Below are positions 35,058 through 43,911 of a DNA stretch of 64,000 nt, piece by piece. Made by a program: the position numbers and the translations under genes. The stretch covers positions 75,952 through 139,951 of the forward strand of contig DIYF01000127.1 in NCBI GenBank assembly GCA_002427745.1, given 5' to 3'. How positions within the stretch are numbered: the stretch's first letter is position 1; each line of letters begins with the position of its first letter. The notes beneath the pieces were generated by a model. That model had not been told where the DNA came from. It was given only the letters and a program-made list of their open reading frames with translations, and ran no database searches. This DNA comes from Roseivirga sp. UBA6061 (GTDB lineage: Bacteria; Bacteroidota; Bacteroidia; Cytophagales; Cyclobacteriaceae).

Positions 35058-35510
35058 TTAATGGCAACTATCCCCTTGTACGGTATAAGTGAGTGAAGTG
35101 ATTTTCCAACCTGCTTTTTCTTTGACAAGCGAAAAGGACTCATGACCGCAATGGGAGAGAACATTGTCTATGTAAAAGAGATAGGGAGCGGTTACAGAGG
35201 CTACCGTGCCTGATATAGTCATCTTTACTTTGTCCTGATTGAGTCTTTCCTTCCATTGTTGATTTGCCGGAAAATCTACGAGCATTTTCATCGTCCTTGC
35301 CTTTACCTCGTCACCTTGCTGTACAAATGCCTGAGCATTCGCAATCAGCAGTGAATTAAAGAGAGCCGTGTCTTTTTGGTCGATGGCTTTCAGAAAACTG
35401 TCGATAACTTCCATGACAGGCCCTTCTTCACTTTTTGCATCCTGCGCAAAAGCACAGAGCCCCGGTAGCGTGAAACAGATGATAAGTTGGTATATAAATC
35501 GGAAGCTCAT
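35058..35510 (-). CDS. Exported NTF2/SnoaL-like protein
   Basis: 150 residues with a signal peptide (LCAFAQD). The body has the cone-shaped NTF2-like plan: VMEVIDSFLKAIDQKDTALF, LLIANAQAFVQQGD, a repeated strand set TISGTVASVTAPYLFYID and the last strand ESFSLVKEKAGWKITSLTY. These folds serve as small-molecule isomerases, hydrolases or binding proteins; no catalytic residues can be chosen here. The 3' end lies just before the start of the phosphatase-like gene, so they may be co-transcribed. Confidence 0.72.
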   Translation of the reverse strand: MSFRFIYQLIICFTLPGLCAFAQDAKSEEGPVMEVIDSFLKAIDQKDTALFNSLLIANAQAFVQQGDEVKARTMKMLVDFPANQQWKERLNQDKVKMTISGTVASVTAPYLFYIDNVLSHCGHESFSLVKEKAGWKITSLTYTVQGDSCH

Positions 35511-35552
35511 TAGAGTAAAGTTATGTTAAAACCTCAACAGGAAGAAGCCTGC

Positions 35553-36263
35553 TTATCTGGCACCTTTGGATAAGGCTACCATGGCGGTACGTGCTTCTCC
35601 GGCATTGCTGATGGGCTCATCAAAGCTAAAGCGTACTTTCTGGTCGTTGACAAATACATCAAATCCAAGGGCATCGATACCCACCATGCGCACCTGATCA
35701 TCTGCGCCAATTGTCATCTGCTTGTAGTACTCGCAATAGCGCTTCAGATCTTTCATATGATCTTCATTCATATGGTCAACAACCCTGTCTTCTCCTTTAC
35801 CCTGAAAAGGATTGCTGATCAGAAAATCTTCCGGTTCAAACCAGTGAATAGCCCCGAAACCACCGATATAGCGAACAGAGACAGGTTTGATCCTGTAAAA
35901 AGAGAAGTTATGCGTGCTATGATAGCCTTTAGAGTTGGGAAAGTGCCGATAGTAGCGTTCCTGTGCCAGGACCTGATCTTCCGGGAGCAGCTCCGCATTG
36001 CCGATAATACAGAGCCTTCCGTTGGACTGTACATCATGACTGTCTTTCAGAATGGTGAGGGAGCAACGCTCGTCTTTCAGAATGTTCTTAGTATGCTGAG
36101 CGATGGTTGAAATAAGGATCAGGGGCATGCCTTTGCCATCCAGACAGTAAGGCACCACAGAGCCAAATGGGAAACCCTCCAGCCTGGCCGAAATAGTAGA
36201 TAGGACCCCATAATCTCTGGTATTGTAGAGAGCTCTGGCGTTGGAAACAGATTCGGAGGTCAT
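35553..36263 (-). CDS. HugZ-like FMN-binding split-barrel protein
   Basis: 236 residues. The first 150 form a pyridoxamine-phosphate-oxidase-like split barrel (ARALYNTRDYGVLSTISARLEGFPFGSVV, IAQHTKNILKDERCSLTIL). The C-terminal part VVDHMNEDHMKDLKRYCEYY begins the DUF2470 domain found in HugZ-type heme oxygenases. Proteins of this type bind heme or flavin in the cytosol. No heme uptake genes are adjacent, so use in heme degradation is only suggested. Confidence 0.85.
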   Translation of the reverse strand: MTSESVSNARALYNTRDYGVLSTISARLEGFPFGSVVPYCLDGKGMPLILISTIAQHTKNILKDERCSLTILKDSHDVQSNGRLCIIGNAELLPEDQVLAQERYYRHFPNSKGYHSTHNFSFYRIKPVSVRYIGGFGAIHWFEPEDFLISNPFQGKGEDRVVDHMNEDHMKDLKRYCEYYKQMTIGADDQVRMVGIDALGFDVFVNDQKVRFSFDEPISNAGEARTAMVALSKGAR

Positions 36264-36374
36264 AAGGCAGCTTTTCTGGTTGGTGAAATTCTTAAATGCA
36301 GATGATCAGGCCACATAAATCAAATGGGCGTTCATCCGCTGTTGTGAACTAAAATACCTTAAAGTAGGGTGGAT

Positions 36375-36893
36375 TCAATGAGCTGACTCTTTATTTGCCT
36401 TGCTTAGACTAAGAAAAAAGAGAATCATCAATAGGATTCCTCTGACATAATAAACAATGACTGATGAATATTGATAGTTCATTAAATCGTCCGCTATGCC
36501 ATAGCTTTCACTTTCAACGAATTCCTCTATTATTCCTGAGTATTTCTCTTCACTGAGCACGCGGAGTAGTACCTCACCTATGTAGAGAACTATTACCCAG
36601 ATACCGAGTCCGAGGAGTAGTTTTCTGTTAAGCAAAAAGAGGGTTTGTTTGTTCTTTATTGCCTGATAGATCAACCATAGCAGGCCGAAAACGAGAATAG
36701 CGTTTAAACCATAAGATGCATAGGTCACCGCCAGAAAGCGATCAGCCACATCCAGAGGTAATAGCAGGAACAAAAGCTTTCCAACCAGTGACTCCAGTAG
36801 CCCCCAGCCCTTATAGGCGAGTACTCCTGCCAGTAGCCATGCCAGCTCAGGATTCACCAGCACATCGCTTTTTCGCTCAATCAAGTTTTTCAC
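36375..36893 (-). CDS. Integral membrane protein, unknown function
   Basis: 172 residues with four predicted membrane helices (LAWLLAGVLAYKGWGLL, YGLNAILVFGLLWLIYQAI, LLLGLGIWVIVLYIGEVLL, YVRGILLMILFFLSL). The start is GTG, since no ATG precedes the first conserved-looking residues, and AAGG sits directly before it. No family was recognised. It is lower in GC than the flanking genes. Confidence 0.65.
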   Translation of the reverse strand: MKNLIERKSDVLVNPELAWLLAGVLAYKGWGLLESLVGKLLFLLLPLDVADRFLAVTYASYGLNAILVFGLLWLIYQAIKNKQTLFLLNRKLLLGLGIWVIVLYIGEVLLRVLSEEKYSGIIEEFVESESYGIADDLMNYQYSSVIVYYVRGILLMILFFLSLSKANKESAH

Positions 36894-36972
36894 ACCTTAA
36901 ACTAGTACAAAAAAGCTGCTTTAGCGATTGTGTCTTTTGAATATTGACCACCCTTTTTCTCCAGGTCAGGAA

Positions 36973-37944
36973 TTACTGATTTCTGATCCGCTCGCCTTTG
37001 ATAGGGGAGTAATCGGTTTTAAGCTTTCCATTCACTACTATCTTTTCAAAAAAGCTCTTGGCAGCGGTGGCCTGACTCATGTCCTCTGTATTCTGAATCT
37101 GAAAATGTAAATGAGGTTCTGAAGAGTTCCCGGAATTGCCGCATAAGCCCAGTAGCTGTCCCTGTTCCACCTGCTGTCCTGGCTTTACTACAATGCTGGA
37201 CTGCTTGAAGTGTGCAAAAAAGAGGTATTCATCATGGGCAGTTTTGATGATCACAGTATTGCCCGGTACATAGAGCGGATTCATCACTCCGGGAACATTG
37301 TCTTTAATGCCATCCACCACCTGCACCACTTCACCCGCTACGGGTGATATGATTTCCTGACCAAATACATAATAATCTTCATTGGTCTGCCCGGTAGTTT
37401 TGTAGGAGAGGCTTTTCTCGTTGGTCATCACCAGATCAAAGGCGGTCTTCTGCTGTTTGTAATCCACATGGTAGTTCAGCTCACGGGTATCGCCTCCCCA
37501 GAGCACGGTCCATTCTCCTTTAAAGGGCAGAATCATCCGGGATATATTACGCTCCAGCACAGGAGCTTTACTTTCCTCTGTAAATTCTCTTACCAACATA
37601 CCATTGATCATGCCTTTTGAGTCGGCTGAGATGTAGAGGCCAAGCAGGGCTTTGTCAAAGTTGGTTTTGTAGAGGGCTACTGTACCGTTTTCATATTTTA
37701 TGAATTCACGCCTTAAAATGTTACCTGCCTGAGACTTCAGGTTCGTGAGGAACTGGCTGGTATTGCTCAGGGGTAAGGCTTCCTGCATTTGTGGGGAGAA
37801 GCTGGCAAAAATGGAATCATACTGACCAGCATTATAGTGCCTTTCGAAAGTGGCAGCGGCTTTTTGGGAATAAGCTGTTTCCTTTTGTGCAGCGAGGGTA
37901 GAAGCAAATAGAATGAGGACTGTGGTATATAGGAATTTTTTCAT
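36973..37944 (-). CDS. Exported M23 metallopeptidase with DUF3887-like N-terminal domain
   Basis: 323 residues; signal peptide (STLAAQ). Residues about 25-130 resemble the DUF3887/NTF2-like domain (FERHYNAGQYDSIFASFSPQMQ). The C-terminal M23 lysostaphin-like fold shows GNTVIIKTAHDEYLFFAHF, GQLLGLCGNSGNSSEPHLHF with the HxH metal motif, and VEQGQLLGLCG. Only some first-motif residues are clear (SPVAGEVVQVVDG without the usual HxxxD), so it may be a non-catalytic or altered peptidase. It acts in the periplasm on peptidoglycan or as a scaffold. Six copies of a heptamer lie 13 bases before its start. Confidence 0.82.
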   Translation of the reverse strand: MKKFLYTTVLILFASTLAAQKETAYSQKAAATFERHYNAGQYDSIFASFSPQMQEALPLSNTSQFLTNLKSQAGNILRREFIKYENGTVALYKTNFDKALLGLYISADSKGMINGMLVREFTEESKAPVLERNISRMILPFKGEWTVLWGGDTRELNYHVDYKQQKTAFDLVMTNEKSLSYKTTGQTNEDYYVFGQEIISPVAGEVVQVVDGIKDNVPGVMNPLYVPGNTVIIKTAHDEYLFFAHFKQSSIVVKPGQQVEQGQLLGLCGNSGNSSEPHLHFQIQNTEDMSQATAAKSFFEKIVVNGKLKTDYSPIKGERIRNQ

Positions 37945-37956
37945 GGCTGTATTTTT

Positions 37957-37998
37957 GGGTATTGGGTATTGGGTATTGGGTATTGGGTATTGGGTATT
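37957..37998 (+). repeat. Tandem heptamer repeat, 6 units
   Basis: Six exact units of GGGTATT fill the spacer between two minus-strand genes, ending at the stop codon of one and 13 bases before the start codon of the M23 gene. Read on the coding strand the unit is AATACCC. Such repeats slip during replication and would change promoter or leader spacing. Confidence 0.95.
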
Positions 37999-38636
37999 TA
38001 GTCTTTGCTCTCCAACTGGAGCAGTACCCTGTCTATTTCACTGATGGTTGGTTTCAGGGTCTTTTTGACTGCACGTTTATTCATCCACACGATGAGTGCA
38101 TAAAAAATACCCAGGCCTATGATCATGGTGATCTTTTCTGTGGCCATAACCGGAACGGAATCTTTCAGCAGGGGAGCCCAGTCATATGTAGCCGGATCTC
38201 CAATGCCTGCAATCAGCATAATATTGAGCAGGTAAGGAGGGAGCACATACCACCACAATACAGAATCGAGCAGTCTTACCTGTTCCTGCATACCAGACTT
38301 CTGATGATCGAGTTGCTCTGTGAAGGAGGCGGCAAAATCCACCGGGCGTTTCTTTTTCTGCATTCTCCTGAACTTGACAATGAGATAAATAAAGTGGCCT
38401 ATGTTCAGCAAAGCGGCCAGCCTGGCAATAGGGAAGGGAAGCTCGTAAGCCAGGTAGGCAAAGAGCGGAATACCGATTACTGCTGCCCCGATTTCTCTTC
38501 TGTCTCTTCTGCGGATAGCCCTTTCCAGACCTTTCATTTTGTCATTCAAATCCATCATCAACCGTGACAGATCAAATTTGATGCGCTCTATTTCAGAAGA
38601 GCTTTTCCATATATTTTTCAGTTCCTGTTCTAACAT
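37998..38636 (-). CDS. Membrane protein paired with ECF sigma factor (possible anti-sigma partner)
   Basis: 212 residues from ATG 38636; a TTG at 38645 is less likely. A charged helical N-terminus of about 50 residues (LKNIWKSSSEIERIKFDLSRLM) precedes four membrane helices in two pairs. The start follows the sigma-factor stop by one base (TAAAATG), as anti-sigma genes often do. It has no zinc-binding HxxxCxxC motif, so it would be an atypical anti-sigma factor. The link is inferred from position. Confidence 0.6.
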   Translation of the reverse strand: MLEQELKNIWKSSSEIERIKFDLSRLMMDLNDKMKGLERAIRRRDRREIGAAVIGIPLFAYLAYELPFPIARLAALLNIGHFIYLIVKFRRMQKKKRPVDFAASFTEQLDHQKSGMQEQVRLLDSVLWWYVLPPYLLNIMLIAGIGDPATYDWAPLLKDSVPVMATEKITMIIGLGIFYALIVWMNKRAVKKTLKPTISEIDRVLLQLESKD

Positions 38637-38637
38637 T

Positions 38638-39141
38638 TTATCCAAGTTTTGGGGTGATGCAGTCGAAAAGCATTTTCCTGATACGCTTCATTTTCACCGC
38701 CACATGATTCTCTGAGAGTCCGGTGACCAGGGCGATTTCTTTATAGGCGAGTTCTTCCAGGTAAAGGATGACAAGACTTTGATCTCCTTCATTCAAACGG
38801 GTGATACACTCACGAAGAAACTGATATCGTTCCTCCTGCAATTCATCATGAGCGCTTTTCACAGGCATAAACCGGATAGATTCAAGCCTGACGTTTTTGT
38901 TGTCGGTTTTTTCAAGCTTCAGCTTTGCCCGCATACAAACATTCAAAGCAATTTTGTACAGCCAGGTGCCTTCTCCTGATTCGCCTTTGAAGGCCGGAAA
39001 AGATTTCCAGGCCTGATAGACCACCTCCTGAAACAGGTCCTGAGGTTCTACAGGAGTTACGGCATATACGCGGCAGATCCGGTAAATCTTCTCCTTGTTA
39101 TCTTCCAGTACCTGTTCAAATGGTTTCTTCGGTTGCTGCAT
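38638..39141 (-). CDS. RNA polymerase sigma factor of the ECF type
   Basis: 167 residues from ATG 39141; the longer frame upstream is an unlikely extension. Region 2 is visible in IYRICRVYAVTPVEPQDLFQEVVYQAWKSFPAF and GEGTWLYKIALNVC; region 4 in RLNEGDQSLVILYLEELAYKEIALVTGLSENHVAVKMKRIRKML. ECF sigma factors direct RNA polymerase to small regulons, usually held inactive by a membrane partner; the next gene encodes the candidate. The regulon is unknown. Confidence 0.92.
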   Translation of the reverse strand: MQQPKKPFEQVLEDNKEKIYRICRVYAVTPVEPQDLFQEVVYQAWKSFPAFKGESGEGTWLYKIALNVCMRAKLKLEKTDNKNVRLESIRFMPVKSAHDELQEERYQFLRECITRLNEGDQSLVILYLEELAYKEIALVTGLSENHVAVKMKRIRKMLFDCITPKLG

Positions 39142-39290
39142 TTCAGTTTTTCGACTGTCTACTAATATTAGTGACAAGCCTGACAGAAATATGACAGACC
39201 GGGGTGAAAATATTTTCAGAGCGAAAGAAAAATGGAGAGAAGGTACAAGAAAGGTCGCCCGTGTTTTTGCTAAGAAGGTCCGGAACTTCA

Positions 39291-39337
39291 GCAAAAAGAA
39301 AGCCCCCTGTAGCAGAAATATCCGCTACAGGGGGCTT
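39291..39337 (-). terminator. Rho-independent terminator after FtsX-type permease
   Basis: A perfect 14-bp stem (39300-39313 with 39324-39337) with a 10-base loop is followed on the minus strand by a T-rich run (CTTTTTGC). It lies about 30 bases after the permease stop on the same strand. Confidence 0.92.
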
Positions 39338-39367
39338 GAAAATGTAAAGTCAATACAGCTTACACTG

Positions 39368-41776
39368 TTATTCCTCTTTCAGTACATCTACCGGGTTTGA
39401 CCTGGCGGCTTTTCGGGTTTGCAGACTGGTGACCGAGAGGGCAAAGCCTATCAGCAGGACGGCTGTAATAAGATACTCCAGCGGGCCCTGTTCCGTGTGA
39501 TAGGCAAAGGAGTCCAGCCATTTATTGATGCCCAGTACAGAAAGAGGCACGGCAATCAATACTGCTGCGAGGGTCAGCTTACCGAAGTAGACATTGATCA
39601 GTTTCATAATAGACCCTTCACTGGCCCCATATACCTTTCTGATGCCCATTTCCTTTTTTCTCTGTTCGTTGGTATAGCGCACGAGTCCCACTAAGCCGAG
39701 ACAGGCCACAATGATGGACACAATGGTGTAGGTAGAGATCATCTTGGTCAATCGGGTTTCTTTCTCAACCAGTCCCATAAAGGAATCTTCCAGGAAGCTC
39801 GGTTCAAAGGGAACACCCGCTGCTACATCGTCCCATTTGGCCTTAACACGCTTTAATGCTTCATCAGGGTTGGCAGAGGATATTTTGACCATGAGGTTCT
39901 TTCTGAAATAACCTCCCCGGTTTTTGTAAAGAATAAGCGGAGGAATTTCCTTCATAAAGGACTGAAAATGAAAGTCTTTCACCACCCCGACAATTTTAGG
40001 AGTATAGCCGAAGACCTGATAGGTAAAAGTTTTACCGGCTACTTCATCGAGTCCCAGCTTTCTTTTGGCTGCTTCATTGATGATTACTGAGGCCGAATCT
40101 CCCGGGATCTCATCAGAGAAATTGCGACCTTCTACTATCTGTAAGCCGAGAGTCGGGATAATTCCCGGATCGATATAATTGGACTGTCCTCTGACAGACA
40201 GGGTATCTCCCTCGTGCTCAATACTGAAACCTCCGGCATTGTAATCTCCAATAAAATCGTAGAGCATATAACCGGTGCCGGCAACATTGCTTTCACTCTC
40301 CAGCGATTGCCTGAATACCTCAAACATGGCCGGAGAAAGGTTGGAAGGTCTGGTCAGATTGATGATTGAGACACGCTCATAACCTACATCTTTTTGCTGT
40401 ATGTAATTTACCTGCTTGATAAACATCAGACTGGCGGTAATCAGTACACTGGTAAGTACAAATTGAAAAATGATCAGCAGGTTGCGTCCTCCCAAAAACG
40501 AACCCTTTTGCATTTTGAGCCTTCCTCTCAGGATTTGTGAAGAACTGAAGAAGGCAGATTTTGAAGCGACATAGAAGCCTGAAACTAACCCTAAAATGAG
40601 ACCGGTCAGCAGAATAATTCCTATAAGCTCGGGTGAAGAAAGAATACTCAGCTCGGCTTCATAGAGATGGGCCTGAACAACAGACTGTAATAAGAGTTCT
40701 GCTGTGCCAATGGCCAGGACAGTACACAGAACGCTCAACAGACATGACTCCGCCAGCAGTCTGGTGGCTATGGCTCCATGTGAAGATCCCAGAGTTTTTC
40801 TGATGCCAATTTCTTTCGCCCTGGAAAGAGACTTTGAGGTATAGAGGATGGAGAAGTTAATACAGGCAATCGCAATGATAACCAGCCCTACAGCCATCAA
40901 AATACGGGTAAAGAGCAAATTTCCGGTAGTGCCCGCCTCGAAGAGATTTTCTGCATTAAAGTGAATGTCATGAAAGGGCTGTACCGGAAAGAAGAGGCCT
41001 CTTGGCTCACCATTGGCATTCACATACACCTTGTCTGCTTCCGCCTGCACCTTGTCATTGAGAAAATCAGTGTCGTATGAACCATTGGTTTTAAAATATA
41101 CATGCACCGGAAATCCTCTGCCCGGTGAGCTCATACTCTCCCAATGGCCAAAGGTGTTTCCCGAAATAAGCATGTCAAACTGTAGATGAGAGTTTGAAGG
41201 GATTTGAGCTAAAACACCGGTGATTTTGTAGGTCGTTCTGGACTTGTCTGAATTCTCAACGTCCAGTGTTTCACCTACTACATCGGTACGGTTAAAAAAG
41301 CGCGATGCATATTTCTGACTGATCACAATGGAATTGGGTTCAGTGAGCGCAGTTTCTGTATCTCCCTGTGAGAGCGGGTAATTCAGGATGTTGAAGAAGT
41401 TGGGGTCGGTATAAAAGCCCTGCCTCTCGGGTATTTCGAATTTCTTTTCTCCAATAACAATCACCTGGCTGGCCTGGATGGTCTGAAACTTGGTGGCATC
41501 CTCAACCTCCGGGATGTTTTCTTTCATAATTACCGGAAGGTGACCATTGGTAATGGCCCATTTGACTTCCTGGTCACCCCGTTTGAAATAGGTAGTGGAT
41601 CGGTAAATTTTGTCACCATCAGTCATAAAACGGTCATAAGTGACCTCATGCTGATAGATGGTGCTGATGATGGCGAAGCTTGAAATTCCTACAATGAGCA
41701 GCAGGAAATAGAGAGCTGTGCTGTACTTGTCGCGCGACAGATTTCTGAAGGCTAAAATGATAAATGACTTGAACAT
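39368..41776 (-). CDS. FtsX/MacB-type ABC transporter permease
   Basis: 802 residues in the two-half plan: MFKSFIILAFRNLSRDKYSTALYF, periplasmic MacB-like domain, FtsX block with RAKEIGIRKTLGS near 315, a second periplasmic domain, and the last block with RKKEMGIRKVYGA near 710, ending ARSNPVDVLKEE. Unlike the permease at 5539-8196 it has no prefix domain and no PadR partner. The ATPase is not nearby. It may export a lipid or peptide or transmit force to the periplasm. Confidence 0.9.
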   Translation of the reverse strand: MFKSFIILAFRNLSRDKYSTALYFLLLIVGISSFAIISTIYQHEVTYDRFMTDGDKIYRSTTYFKRGDQEVKWAITNGHLPVIMKENIPEVEDATKFQTIQASQVIVIGEKKFEIPERQGFYTDPNFFNILNYPLSQGDTETALTEPNSIVISQKYASRFFNRTDVVGETLDVENSDKSRTTYKITGVLAQIPSNSHLQFDMLISGNTFGHWESMSSPGRGFPVHVYFKTNGSYDTDFLNDKVQAEADKVYVNANGEPRGLFFPVQPFHDIHFNAENLFEAGTTGNLLFTRILMAVGLVIIAIACINFSILYTSKSLSRAKEIGIRKTLGSSHGAIATRLLAESCLLSVLCTVLAIGTAELLLQSVVQAHLYEAELSILSSPELIGIILLTGLILGLVSGFYVASKSAFFSSSQILRGRLKMQKGSFLGGRNLLIIFQFVLTSVLITASLMFIKQVNYIQQKDVGYERVSIINLTRPSNLSPAMFEVFRQSLESESNVAGTGYMLYDFIGDYNAGGFSIEHEGDTLSVRGQSNYIDPGIIPTLGLQIVEGRNFSDEIPGDSASVIINEAAKRKLGLDEVAGKTFTYQVFGYTPKIVGVVKDFHFQSFMKEIPPLILYKNRGGYFRKNLMVKISSANPDEALKRVKAKWDDVAAGVPFEPSFLEDSFMGLVEKETRLTKMISTYTIVSIIVACLGLVGLVRYTNEQRKKEMGIRKVYGASEGSIMKLINVYFGKLTLAAVLIAVPLSVLGINKWLDSFAYHTEQGPLEYLITAVLLIGFALSVTSLQTRKAARSNPVDVLKEE

Positions 41777-42012
41777 GAATTTGAGTTTTGACTGGTACCA
41801 ACATCCTACTGTGCAGTCATAAACCCTAGTTAAAACTTGTTAACAGCCCCTTTTCGCAAGTTTCACATACCAGTCAGGAGTGTCATTATGCGGAGGATCA
41901 TCCAGGTAAAATGGCAACACAGTCCAGTCAAAGACTCTCGATCAGCCCCTGTGGTTGGAAAGTATCTTTCTGATAATCAGTAGTATTGTGAAGAGATAAA
42001 GAATTAACAGAC

Positions 42013-42774
42013 TTAGTGATATAAGTCATTCGTATCTGCCCGGGCTATCTCAATCATGGCATCACCAATTTTTTGGGTAATGGCTTCAAAAAAGCGTTTT
42101 CCCTTATGAGCGGTTGCCGCTTCGGGGTTTCCCACACCCGTATCTTCCGATATTTCGGACCAGGGTCTCTCAGTCCAGAGCCAGCCTTCGGAAAAAGCCC
42201 TGATCTTGTTCTTTTTCTCTTGTCCCTTACCCCAGTGCTCTTTGGGCAGTACAAGCTCTGGTCTCAAATGCAAAAGCAGACTGGTTTCCATTTCATCCGC
42301 ATGGTCGCCATCATGGGTAAAAAAAGCACTTTTGTCCATAGCCCTGAACCAGTTGCTGGTACAGAGAAACATATCAGGAAACTGAAGCCCCAGCTCGCGC
42401 AGCATCTGCTTAAAATCGTTACCTCCATGGCTGTTGAGAATCATCAGCTTATGAATTCCCTGTCGGTTCAGCACTTCTATGACATCCCGCAGAATGGCCA
42501 TTTGTGTACCGGGGTTCAGGTTCATGTCCAGCAGAATATCAGACTGACCTGTATTGACACCGAAAGGAATGGTGGGTAGTACAATCACTTTGGCCCCTGC
42601 CTCCCAGGCGATGCGTGCTGATTCTGCGGCTATGTGATCTGCTTCGATCACATCCGTGGCATAGGGGAGGTGATAGTTGTGTGCTTCGGTAGCACCCCAG
42701 GGTAGAATTGCGAGGTCGAAAGAAGCATCTTTTAAAGCATGCCAGTTAGTTTCTGCCAGGATGTAGGGTCTCAT
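42013..42774 (-). CDS. Creatininase-family amidohydrolase
   Basis: 253 residues from ATG 42774; the upstream extension overlaps the previous gene. Family motifs are LAILPWGATEAHNYHLPYATD (metal Glu/His and Asp), VLPTIPFGVNTGQSD, LNSHGGNDF and the late DHADEMETSLLLHL. These are metal-dependent cytosolic hydrolases of cyclic amides, for example creatinine or formamide intermediates in cofactor and pyrimidine pathways. No pathway genes are adjacent. It is the last gene of a tightly packed run from 45827 downwards. Confidence 0.9.
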   Translation of the reverse strand: MRPYILAETNWHALKDASFDLAILPWGATEAHNYHLPYATDVIEADHIAAESARIAWEAGAKVIVLPTIPFGVNTGQSDILLDMNLNPGTQMAILRDVIEVLNRQGIHKLMILNSHGGNDFKQMLRELGLQFPDMFLCTSNWFRAMDKSAFFTHDGDHADEMETSLLLHLRPELVLPKEHWGKGQEKKNKIRAFSEGWLWTERPWSEISEDTGVGNPEAATAHKGKRFFEAITQKIGDAMIEIARADTNDLYH

Positions 42775-42842
42775 AGATGATTGAGTTGATAAGACAAGAT
42801 AGGCATAAAGCGAAGTGGTGAAAAGGAGTTGAGCACTACATA

Positions 42843-43394
42843 TCAACGCCCGGTATTGATCTCATGCATAATAGTATTGGCAAAGTCCCGGGAAGTGTAG
42901 AGCGTATGTTCCTGACCACTGAAGATTTTATATGGGATCTGCATTCGATCAAGCCAGCCTTGTTCCGGTACGAAAGGGTCATTGGCTCCATAAAAGAGCT
43001 TCAGATAACCTCGGGGCTTTTGGTGCTCATGCCGCAGTCGGGTAGAGGACACTGCATAGAGTGACTGAAGGTTACCGGTTGTGAGGCCAAACTTCCAGGC
43101 AATCAGGCCCCCGATACTGAAAGCCAGTATATGCACAGGTTCTCTTTCCAGTGCTGTGAGTTGTGCAACAGCTCTGTCGATGCCCCCCTGTACAAACTGG
43201 CGATGGAGTACCTCTTCGGTATAGTCGGAGGTATTTACACCTCCCAGTTCACAGCAGTCATAGTATTGTATGTGGAATTTTTGACTAAGCGGTTCTGTAT
43301 AGTATTTCAGCCAGTCAGATCGCTCTATTCCCCATAGGTCGGAGAGGATTAATAGTCTTGGGTATTGAGATGTAAGATTTGTTGATCCTGACAT
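42843..43394 (-). CDS. Small alpha/beta-hydrolase-like protein
   Basis: 183 residues from ATG 43394; TTG 43409 overlapping the upstream gene is less likely. PRLLILSDLWGIERSDWL is a first strand and loop, HILAFSIGGLIAWKFG holds a nucleophile-elbow-like FSIGG, and LKLFYGANDPFVPEQG with SGQEHTLY supply possible Asp and His. It is short for a hydrolase and lacks most of a lid. It may be a thioesterase-like enzyme. No signal peptide. Confidence 0.72.
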   Translation of the reverse strand: MSGSTNLTSQYPRLLILSDLWGIERSDWLKYYTEPLSQKFHIQYYDCCELGGVNTSDYTEEVLHRQFVQGGIDRAVAQLTALEREPVHILAFSIGGLIAWKFGLTTGNLQSLYAVSSTRLRHEHQKPRGYLKLFYGANDPFVPEQGWLDRMQIPYKIFSGQEHTLYTSRDFANTIMHEINTGR

Positions 43395-43402
43395 AGTATT
43401 GA

Positions 43403-43891
43403 TCAACAAACAGCTCTTTCCAAATCTCCGTCATGGCGGAAAATCACTGATTCAACCAGAAGATCAGCGTCTGGTTCATTGCCATTGGAGCCATTGACGA
43501 TGGTTTTACCTTTTACGGTCATTCTCAGGTCATGGCCAATGGCTTCAAGAATCTCTACCTCCAGCGCCTCTATACTGTCGTGACTGAAGTAATAGAAATT
43601 AGACAGGTGCTCATCTCTCTCATAGTCATAGCCTTCGGCCTGCTTCAGCCTGCTACCGGGACCAGGTTCAGTGTTATGATGAGGCATTAGTACAGTAGCT
43701 TCAAAATTGGGTAGAGGGTCTATTACCTCTTCCAGCTCTTTTACTCTTTTGACAGCCCGGTCTGTTTCAAAAGCTATCACAAACTCCCGAATACCGTCAT
43801 CCGATTGATAAAGGTTATACCGTGGATTTGTGATACTGAACTCTTCTGTTCCAAGGTCATGGTGATTCAGGTGTAATAGGTTCGTGTCCAT
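43403..43891 (-). CDS. Acidic protein of unknown function
   Basis: 162 residues, no signal or membrane segment. I recognise no family. It is rich in Asp/Glu and His (MDTNLLHLNHHDLGTEEF), with a segment VLMPHHNTEPGPGSRLKQAE and a C-terminal region likely to be beta strands (LLVESVIFRHDGDLERAVC). It lies 20 bases after the TlpA-like gene and 8 bases before the hydrolase-like gene, so it belongs to the same transcript. Confidence 0.65.
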   Translation of the reverse strand: MDTNLLHLNHHDLGTEEFSITNPRYNLYQSDDGIREFVIAFETDRAVKRVKELEEVIDPLPNFEATVLMPHHNTEPGPGSRLKQAEGYDYERDEHLSNFYYFSHDSIEALEVEILEAIGHDLRMTVKGKTIVNGSNGNEPDADLLVESVIFRHDGDLERAVC

Positions 43892-43911
43892 TTTCAGTTC
43901 TCGTTAGGGTG

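Noticed and set aside
41777..42012. Possible small gene or RNA between the second permease and the creatininase-like gene
   Set aside because: No open frame with support, no strong hairpin and no repeat was seen.
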